DNA from: Candidatus Babelota bacterium
GTDB taxonomy: Bacteria > Babelota > Babeliae > Babelales > JAUPTZ01
Assembly: GCA_030917105.1 (NCBI GenBank)
Contig: JAUPVI010000039.1
Coordinates: forward strand, 1 to 6,100
Length of the DNA: 6,100 nt
Direction of reading: 5' to 3'
Positions within the stretch are counted from its first letter, which is position 1. Every line of letters begins with the position of its first letter. Under the pieces are notes generated by a model that was not told the origin of the DNA, searched no databases, and saw only the letters and a program-made list of their open reading frames with translations. Positions 1 to 4,573 of the stretch are shown one piece after another. The position numbers and the translations under genes were made by a program.

Positions 1-117
1 TTTGATAATGGCGTAATCGTACAAGATGGCACTCACGCAGAACTTATCTCGCACGATGGTCTCTATAAAACGCTCTGGGAGACACAAACGGACTCACACA
101 AAAAGGTACATGTGTGA
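1..117 (+). CDS. ABC transporter ATP-binding protein, C-terminal 38 residues (5' end outside window)
   Basis: The open frame from base 1 reads FDNGVIVQDGTHAELISHDG, then LYKTLWETQT and a short basic tail ending at TGA 115-117. The G-x-I/V-V-Q-x-G-T-H-x-E-L-(x)n-G-x-Y-x-x-L-W pattern is the segment after the H-loop in exporter-type ABC nucleotide-binding domains (MsbA/multidrug or lipid half-transporters, or separate ATPase subunits). The protein hydrolyses ATP on the cytoplasmic face to drive transport. Walker A, the signature motif and Walker B lie outside the window, so neither the substrate nor fusion to a membrane domain can be judged. The stop overlaps the GTG of the next ORF (GTGA), which suggests that the two were translated as one unit. 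Confidence 0.85.
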   Translation, partial: FDNGVIVQDGTHAELISHDGLYKTLWETQTDSHKKVHV

Positions 118-318
118 TCATTGATGGTATAGACATAACAACTCTATTGAAAGCACGAAAAAAATTTGAAGAATATCGCCGCAACATCAAAACTGAACGT
201 GATAAATTTGCAGCAATACAAACATTTGAGTTTTGTTTTGAGCTTGCCTGGAAAACCATGCGCCGCTTACTTGAGAGTCCAGGAAATCATCAAAAAAGAC
301 CTTGTAAAATTCGAATAG
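114..318 (+). pseudogene. Remnant of an HI0074-type nucleotidyltransferase substrate-binding gene fused to the tail of its partner nucleotidyltransferase
   Basis: A GTG start overlaps the upstream stop. Residues 1-54 match the N-terminal half of the HI0074/TIGR01987 family (HEPN-like helical bundle). The signature FEFCFELAWKTMRRLLE covers residues 38-54. Family members are usually about 120-145 residues long. Here the similarity stops after E54, near base 275, and the frame then runs on into antisense of the Fic gene to 368 with no family-like sequence. In a different frame, bases 280-318 read QEIIKKDLVKFE and then TAG. From memory this resembles the extreme C-terminus of the small MNT-type nucleotidyltransferases that pair with these proteins. 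The simplest reading is a deletion that removed the end of one gene and nearly all of the next, leaving a scar near 270-283. The intact pair would be a toxin-antitoxin-like two-gene unit. The family call for the first part is firm; the identity of the tail is inference. Confidence 0.7.
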
Positions 319-1476
319 CTATAGACCATCATGCTCCATCAGCGTCGGTTCATCCAAAATCGCCATAATGCGCGTAGCACAATACATGCGATTGCGCTTA
401 TCACCGGCTGACTTAAACAGAATGCCAAGCTCTTCAAGCGTTTCAATAGCACGCTGTGCAGTTGTAAAAGCAACATCATACTGCTCAGCAACAAGTTTTG
501 CGCTCAGATACGGGTTTGCACAACACTGCACCAAAAGCTTTTGCGGTATGCTATCAACCTTACCACCAACTTGTGCTCGCCACTCAGTTAATAATTGGTT
601 AATCCGCTCAGTACGAGAAAGCACATCTTGTGCTTGCAACGCAACCCCATTTAAAAAATAATACAGCCACTCGAGCCATGAGCCAGAGCTGCTCACTTGA
701 TATAAGCGTTGATAGTACTCACCGCGTGATGCTTCAAAAAAAGCGCTCAAATATAATAGCGGCGCTGGCAAAACTTTACGCTCGATAAGCAACAACATAA
801 TGATCAGTCGGCCCATGCGCCCATTACCATCAATAAACGGGTGAATCGCTTCAAATTGATAATGGCATAACGCTACATGTACCAATGGCGGCAGCGTATG
901 ATCATGGAGAAATGCTTCAAAATCTTTTAACACTTCTGCAAGATCTGCTGGCACTGGCGGCACATACGATGCAGTAGCAATTGTCGACCCCGGCGCGCCA
1001 ATCCAATTTTGCACCGTGCGAAACTGCCCCGGCGTTGCATGAGACCCACGCACACCATTCATAAGTTTTTCATGAATTTCACGAATAAGTCGTAAAGAAA
1101 TCGGCATTTCAGCCAATCGAGCGACACCAAAATCAAGTGCGTCTATATAGTTACGCACTTCTTGCATATCATCCGCACTGCGCTCAACAGAGCCACCGCT
1201 TGCTTCAACAAAAATTTCTCCCAGTGTCGTACGCGTTCCTTCGATCTTGCTAGATAATACCGCCTCTCGAGAAACAAACGGTCGTATCAACAAATGAGGG
1301 TCCGGCAACCGTGCCCCCTCCCGTGCCAACATACCAAGTATGCGATCAGCTTTCGATAAGGTAGTCACTAGCGCCATATTCCACGTAATATGTGGTGGCA
1401 ATGGGTGCGGTAAAAAAGCCTCGTAGCCACTCGCTGTTTTTACAACCACCCCAGATGGCGATTCTTTAATATTCAT
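319..1476 (-). CDS. Fic family protein (class II, N-terminal inhibitory helix, C-terminal winged helix)
   Basis: The protein has 385 residues and is apparently intact. Fic enzymes transfer AMP (or a related nucleotide moiety) from a nucleotide to hydroxyl side chains of target proteins. The catalytic loop HPFIDGNGRMGR lies at residues 212-223, with catalytic His212, acidic Asp216 and the phosphate-binding GNGRxGR. The N-terminal inhibitory motif (S/T)xxxE(G/N) is SSKIEG at 75-80, with inhibitory Glu79, so the enzyme should be self-inhibited as in class II Fic proteins such as Shewanella SoFic. Residues 1-130 form the Fic_N-type helical region. About 315-368 look like a winged helix-turn-helix (YLSAKLVAEQYDVAFTTAQR, then an IETLEELGIL helix), which suggests DNA or partner binding. 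The length fits the SoFic-like group of about 370 residues. ATG 1476 is the only sensible start: AAGGAG lies 6 nt upstream and a strong promoter precedes it. Its stop abuts the end of the convergent remnant. The target is unknown. There is no toxin or antitoxin partner gene beside it. Confidence 0.95.
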   Translation of the reverse strand: MNIKESPSGVVVKTASGYEAFLPHPLPPHITWNMALVTTLSKADRILGMLAREGARLPDPHLLIRPFVSREAVLSSKIEGTRTTLGEIFVEASGGSVERSADDMQEVRNYIDALDFGVARLAEMPISLRLIREIHEKLMNGVRGSHATPGQFRTVQNWIGAPGSTIATASYVPPVPADLAEVLKDFEAFLHDHTLPPLVHVALCHYQFEAIHPFIDGNGRMGRLIIMLLLIERKVLPAPLLYLSAFFEASRGEYYQRLYQVSSSGSWLEWLYYFLNGVALQAQDVLSRTERINQLLTEWRAQVGGKVDSIPQKLLVQCCANPYLSAKLVAEQYDVAFTTAQRAIETLEELGILFKSAGDKRNRMYCATRIMAILDEPTLMEHDGL

Positions 1477-1480
1477 ATGC

Positions 1481-1501
1481 TTCTCCTTTCATTAAGGAGA
1501 A
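1481..1501 (-). promoter_or_regulatory. Perfect inverted repeat over the fic ribosome-binding site (operator or SD-masking hairpin)
   Basis: On the minus strand TTCTCCTT, loop AATGA, AAGGAGAA: 8-bp arms with no mismatch and a 5-nt loop. The 3' arm is the fic Shine-Dalgarno sequence, ending 4 nt before ATG 1476. Counting from the -10 box, transcription should start near 1497, inside the 5' arm. A DNA operator covering +1 is therefore at least as likely as an RNA hairpin that hides the ribosome site. The second use would need the start a few bases further upstream. Confidence 0.6.
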
Positions 1502-1503
1502 CG

Positions 1504-1533
1504 ATTCTAGCTGTTTATTTTCGATTTTGTCAA
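1504..1533 (-). promoter_or_regulatory. Sigma70-type promoter of the fic gene
   Basis: On the minus strand a perfect -35 TTGACA (1533-1528), an 18-nt spacer and a -10 TAGAAT (1509-1504, 5 of 6 to consensus) point into fic. The flanking DNA is AT-rich. The -10 ends 27 bases before the start codon, so the 5' leader is only about 20 nt. This is the best promoter in the window. Confidence 0.65.
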
Positions 1534-1570
1534 ACTTTGAAAATTAATGTGCCATTTCTGGGATGATAAT

Positions 1571-1669
1571 GAAAATAAGAAAACAACCTAATTATCGATA
1601 ATAACAAGCCATGAAAATAAAACCCCCGAAACCCATCACCGGCCGCTAATAAGAATCCCACTCAATTAT
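1571..1669. repeat. 99-bp degenerate direct repeat, copy A
   Basis: It aligns without gaps to 1719-1817, with 80 of 99 bases identical by hand count. The best-kept core is ATGAAAATAA...ACCCATCACC...CCGCTAATAA at 1611-1652. It contains a perfect 12-bp palindrome ATTATCGATAAT (1591-1602) that copy B lacks. No reading frame runs through it, so it looks non-coding. It lies in the roughly 310-bp gene-free stretch between fic and the small ORF. Confidence 0.7.
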
Positions 1670-1718
1670 CGAAAAAGCGAAGTCACGAAAATAGATAGCA
1701 CAAACTTCGTACAAGAGT

Positions 1719-1817
1719 GAAAATAAGGAACCTATCTAATTAGCAACAACAATGAATCATGAAAATAACACCCCCAAAACCCATCACCGACCGCTAATAA
1801 AAATCCCGCGCAACTAT
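1719..1817. repeat. 99-bp degenerate direct repeat, copy B
   Basis: The second copy is offset 148 bp from copy A and separated from it by 49 bp of unrelated sequence (1670-1718). Its right end overlaps the last codon positions and stop of the small minus-strand ORF (1814-1816), so the repeat ends exactly where coding sequence begins. The TGAAAATAA motif occurs twice in each copy, 42 bp apart. Confidence 0.7.
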
Positions 1818-1966
1818 TTCCCCTCGGTCGCCTCACGGCGCAGGCGACTATAATAACTCCATAAGCGCCGCTCGCCGGTCTGTGCTTCATGCACAATGGC
1901 CCGGAAAAGGTGGAGCATACAAATGTTTTGCTTATGGCCAGAAATCTCCTCAAGCCGGTCCGACAT
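1814..1966 (-). CDS. Small hypothetical protein, 50 residues, translationally coupled
   Basis: The ATG (1966-1964) shares one base with the stop of the upstream exported-protein gene (TAATG), a classic stop-start coupling. There is no good Shine-Dalgarno sequence of its own. The product starts MSDRLEEISGHKQNICMLHL, continues with an FRAIVHEAQ helix-like stretch, and ends in a basic RLRREATEGK tail. It is soluble-looking, helical and charged, with no signal peptide or membrane segment. GC is about 54% (83 of 153 bases), seemingly above its neighbours. I recognise no family. The alternative is that it is the displaced C-terminus of the upstream gene after a frameshift, because its frame stays open for about ten codons before the ATG. 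A 7-bp inverted repeat (1827-1833/1842-1848) lies inside its last codons. Confidence 0.45.
   Translation of the reverse strand: MSDRLEEISGHKQNICMLHLFRAIVHEAQTGERRLWSYYSRLRREATEGK
1827..1848. repeat. Inverted repeat, 7-bp arms, 8-nt loop
   Basis: GTCGCCT and AGGCGAC flank CACGGCGC. On the minus strand it sits just before the end of the small ORF and could be a stable mRNA 3' stem. No T-run follows on either strand, so it is not called a terminator. Confidence 0.4.
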
Positions 1967-2817
1967 TACACAACGAGCGCAGTTCGTGGTCGTTTTCTAT
2001 TCGCGGACGTTTCACAATGCCCTCCTCCTGCTATTTTAAAGCAAAACTCTTTTAGCTCACGCACAAGGCGCTCCAAATCTGTTGCCGATTCACCTTTTGA
2101 TTTTTTAGCAGCAATAAGCCACTGCGTCGCACCCAGATGAATAAGGACCCAATTTTTTTCTGTAGGGGAGCAGCGCACTCCAATCTTTTCTAGATTCTTA
2201 AGCCAGGTAAGTTTTTTTTCTGCTAAGCGCACCAACAATTCCCCGAGCCGACAAAGGTCCTCCCTACACTTAATAGCAAAACGTTGAGGCAAAGCATGCT
2301 CTTTTCGTACTGCCCTTGCAAAACACAAAAGCCCCGTTGGCACACACCCCGCATACGTAGCACTCACAGCACCAATCGCTTTACGAAGCATCTCAAATAG
2401 CTCGTCATCATCTTCTAGCAGCTGGATCGGCTTGGTTGCCAGCCGATCCAGAAGACTATTCATATAACCAATAATATGCCCCAATATTCGTGCAGCAAAA
2501 GTAGGAGTAGCAACTGCCACATAATCGACAAAAACAGCAAGCTCTTTGAGTAAATCCGAGCTAGTAATAGTACGTGACTCTAGCTGCGCGCTAAACTTTA
2601 TCCATCTTTTTTCTAACTTTCTACAAGTAGCCACTTCTACATCCGCATCAGGCCGCACAATCTCATCAGAGCAAGATATTTCAACGGTTTCTAAAGCTGA
2701 GCGCTCAAGCAACTCCTTCAGTGCTGGCCAATGAGACGCATCAGAAGCCTGTACGCTTACACTCCCCAAAAATAATCCCACAGTCACACAAACATACCGA
2801 CTTCGTATAAAAATCAT
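1966..2817 (-). CDS. Exported hypothetical protein, 283 residues, cysteine-containing, helical
   Basis: I recognise no family. The N-terminus is a textbook Sec signal peptide: basic n-region (R5, R7), hydrophobic core about 8-20, and cleavage probably after VQA at residue 24. The mature protein of about 259 residues is predicted mostly helical, with leucine-rich amphipathic stretches (for example KELLERSALE and LGELLVRLAEKKL). It has nine cysteines (49, 65, 158, 165, 184, 189, 216, 259, 268), which may form disulfides in the periplasm or outside the cell. There is no further membrane span and no lipobox. The ATG at 2817 is supported by the signal peptide and by a G-run (CGGGGGG) 3 nt upstream. 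The last dozen residues (ANRKRPRTALVV) are basic and look unlike the rest, which fits a late frameshift into the downstream 50-residue frame. It is transcribed divergently from the hydrolase unit. In host-associated bacteria such proteins are often effectors or periplasmic factors, but nothing here shows which. Confidence 0.8.
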   Translation of the reverse strand: MIFIRSRYVCVTVGLFLGSVSVQASDASHWPALKELLERSALETVEISCSDEIVRPDADVEVATCRKLEKRWIKFSAQLESRTITSSDLLKELAVFVDYVAVATPTFAARILGHIIGYMNSLLDRLATKPIQLLEDDDELFEMLRKAIGAVSATYAGCVPTGLLCFARAVRKEHALPQRFAIKCREDLCRLGELLVRLAEKKLTWLKNLEKIGVRCSPTEKNWVLIHLGATQWLIAAKKSKGESATDLERLVRELKEFCFKIAGGGHCETSANRKRPRTALVV

Positions 2818-2841
2818 TTGCCCCCCGACACACTAATAGCA

Positions 2842-2869
2842 TCTATACCTTACCAAGAGAAAGGAGCAA
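2842..2869 (-). promoter_or_regulatory. Weak candidate promoter for the exported-protein gene
   Basis: On the minus strand TTGCTC (2869-2864), a 16-nt spacer and TATAGA (2847-2842), each 4 of 6 to consensus, lie at a sensible distance from ATG 2817. The -35 overlaps the Shine-Dalgarno site of the divergent leader ORF, so both units would be read from a very compact region. Confidence 0.25.
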
Positions 2870-2949
2870 TGTTAAGTCAACCTCTTGCAATCTCCTCACA
2901 CCCACTCTTACACTATCTACGCACGAGAAAAGGATGGAACACGAGATGA
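2869..2949 (+). CDS. Possible 26-residue leader peptide coupled to the hydrolase
   Basis: AAAGGAG (2860-2866) precedes ATG 2869 with a short 2-nt gap. The frame reads MLSQPLAISSHPLLHYLRTR and then KGWNTR, and ends at TGA 2947-2949. That stop overlaps ATG 2946 of the hydrolase as ATGA, the usual translational coupling overlap. The peptide has no membrane segment and no run of one amino acid that would suggest classical attenuation. It may only deliver ribosomes to the next start. A short ORF can arise by chance, so this rests on the SD plus the exact overlap. Confidence 0.35.
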   Translation: MLSQPLAISSHPLLHYLRTRKGWNTR

Positions 2950-4433
2950 AAAAATATATTACACCACTCACCGGGCGACGAATTGGCACCGTCATTATTG
3001 CCACCGCCCTTCTGTTGAGCGCATTTGGCGTCCGCTACTGGTTTGACAGAGCCGCTAACAACATCCCTCATGTACCACTGCAAGAAAAAGAAGCATGGGT
3101 GACCGTACTTGTTCACGGCTCTTTTGCCACCACGCTGGGACTCATTAGTGTTTTCAATGTCATCAAAGACAAAATGCGCAAAACCAATTATAAAAAAATG
3201 ACGCGGCTTATGCGTAACGACCCATTCTTCTACCAAATGCAGCCACTGCAAGAGCTCGGCCTTAAGCCACTCGAGCCAACCTTCGATCCACAAGGAATGA
3301 CACACAAACATGCCGCCTTTCCTATCAGCGCTGCATACCAGGTTATGAACGAAATCGCACATAACGAAAAGGAAAAAAACTATTTTTACACCTTTGGATG
3401 GAGTGGATTGGTCAGCCAAGCACGGCGCCGCAAAGAAGCCCTCAAGCTCTATCTCGCGCTCGTCGAAGAATACGCGGCACTCAAAGCACGAGGAATTAAT
3501 CCAAAGATTCGCCTCATTGCCCACAGCCATGGTGGCAACCTCATCCTCAATACCGCCGGCATTCATGAACTTCTACAAAAAGGAATCGAGAACGAGCCAA
3601 CAAGCGATCGCTACCCAGATGCCGATCAGCTCACCAGCATGACACAGCTTCATACAGTGCTCAAATCTCACGATGCTGCTCATACGATTGCCCCATTTCA
3701 CATCGACGAACTTGTCCTGCTGGGCACCCCAATTCAGCCGGAAACACTTGCTTTCTTCCTCTCCCCGTTCTTTAAAAAGATTTATAACATCTACTCTGAT
3801 GATGACATCATTCAAAGTATGGATTGGGTAAGCACCCGCCGTTACTACTCAGAAAAGAGAGTTGCCCTAACGCCTATTAGCACTCACCAACCGACTATTA
3901 TCCAGATAAAAGTTACGCTCAATAAACCGGTCAATGAAGGGCCAACAGAGCCGGTTATTCGCCCACAAGAACCAGCACCGGCGGAAACCGACCAATCCAA
4001 AGCCATGGGAACCATTAAAGATACCATTCATACCTTATGGTCACGCATCTTTGGTGCGCGTAATACCAAAGCAGCGCTCGACCCGCTACACAAAGAATTT
4101 TGGTTCATGGGATGGAAAGCACGTGATCAACAAATACTTGCGCAACAACACATTCAACCGTATCCGTATGCCATTTTTCTGCCGTTCATTCAAAAACTGA
4201 TTGCCAAACTTCCCGACACTCATGATGTTGATATTGTGCTGAAATTTAAAGCCGATCGCATCAGCCTGAGCGCTTACGATCATGGCAGCAGCGAAAAGCG
4301 TAAGAAAATGTATATAAATTCGGCCGTTCTCAAAGAGCTCCAGCAGCACGCTCAAGCGTGGAAACCAGAGAACATTACCCCATCACATGAGATGGAATTA
4401 TTACATCGCTACAGCCAAATGCTTGGCACCTAA
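2946..4433 (+). CDS. Membrane-anchored alpha/beta hydrolase (lipase/esterase-like)
   Basis: The product has 495 residues from ATG 2946. An in-frame ATG at 2934 would add four residues, but AAAAGG touches it directly. At 2946 the AGGA is 11 nt away and the leader-ORF stop overlaps as ATGA, so 2946 is preferred. Residues about 13-33 form one hydrophobic signal-anchor, which places the rest in the periplasm. Next come VTVLVHGSF (oxyanion HG, 57-58), YTFGWSG (149-154), the nucleophile elbow LIAHSHGG with candidate Ser194, the strand LVLLGTPI, the acidic turn YSDDD (283-287), a proline-rich linker (about 333-346) and PLHKEFW with candidate catalytic His382. This order fits a Ser-Asp-His hydrolase. 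The elbow is A-H-S-H-G, so the first glycine of GxSxG is replaced by alanine, as in some lipases. The substrate, perhaps a lipid or ester, cannot be read from the sequence. It lies 140 bp upstream of bamA on the same strand and is probably a separate unit. The C-terminal 110 residues beyond the His are unassigned. Confidence 0.8.
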   Translation: MKKYITPLTGRRIGTVIIATALLLSAFGVRYWFDRAANNIPHVPLQEKEAWVTVLVHGSFATTLGLISVFNVIKDKMRKTNYKKMTRLMRNDPFFYQMQPLQELGLKPLEPTFDPQGMTHKHAAFPISAAYQVMNEIAHNEKEKNYFYTFGWSGLVSQARRRKEALKLYLALVEEYAALKARGINPKIRLIAHSHGGNLILNTAGIHELLQKGIENEPTSDRYPDADQLTSMTQLHTVLKSHDAAHTIAPFHIDELVLLGTPIQPETLAFFLSPFFKKIYNIYSDDDIIQSMDWVSTRRYYSEKRVALTPISTHQPTIIQIKVTLNKPVNEGPTEPVIRPQEPAPAETDQSKAMGTIKDTIHTLWSRIFGARNTKAALDPLHKEFWFMGWKARDQQILAQQHIQPYPYAIFLPFIQKLIAKLPDTHDVDIVLKFKADRISLSAYDHGSSEKRKKMYINSAVLKELQQHAQAWKPENITPSHEMELLHRYSQMLGT

Positions 4434-4573
4434 CAAAACAATCGCCTTTTTTGGATAACATTGTATCCTATGCCCGTTCTCGATCATCACCATCGTAGTG
4501 AACGGCCTCCGCCGTCGACGCGTGAAACGTGTTGTGGTTATGATCATTGTCTATACAGCTGAGGGAGATTGGC
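4434..4573. other. Intergenic gap between the hydrolase gene and bamA
   Basis: The 140 bp contain a T-run (4447-4452), a 5-bp hairpin GGATA/TATCC (4453-4457/4464-4468), a 5-bp GC-rich hairpin ACGGC/GCCGT (4502-4506/4511-4515) and the bamA ribosome site. The T-run precedes the first hairpin instead of following it, so no intrinsic terminator is supported. No promoter with good spacing was found, so bamA may be read from upstream or from a promoter I cannot recognise. Confidence 0.5.

Noticed and set aside
292..322. Possible bidirectional terminator at the convergent gene ends
   Set aside because: There are only short palindromes (ATTCGAAT, ATAGCTAT) and an A-run. No stable GC stem is followed by T on either strand.
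1571..1817. CRISPR array or IS terminal repeats
   Set aside because: There are only two copies, far too long and diverged for CRISPR. They are in direct orientation with no transposase frame between or beside them.
1732..1953. Minus-strand 73-codon open frame overlapping the small ORF
   Set aside because: It runs through repeat copy B, has no ribosome site, and has a Gly/Cys/Arg-rich composition unlike a folded protein. The 50-residue frame with TAATG coupling is the better candidate.
1889..2140. Plus-strand open frame reading MHNGPEKVEHTNVLLMARNL
   Set aside because: It looks protein-like at first but is antisense to the small ORF and then to the exported-protein gene, with no ribosome site and no family match.
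2934..2945. ATG 2934 as the hydrolase start
   Set aside because: The AAAAGG lies directly against it, leaving no spacing. ATG 2946 has workable spacing and the ATGA overlap with the leader ORF.
2913..3566. 217-codon minus-strand open frame
   Set aside because: It is the antisense shadow of the hydrolase gene, which has clear motifs, an anchor and a start signal.
4447..4468. T-run plus GGATA/TATCC hairpin as a terminator of the hydrolase unit
   Set aside because: The stem is only 5 bp and AT-rich, and the T-run lies before it on the plus strand. On the minus strand the run becomes A.
4532..4557. TTGTGG...TATACA as a bamA promoter
   Set aside because: The spacer is only 14 nt, and the start point would fall inside the bamA ribosome site.
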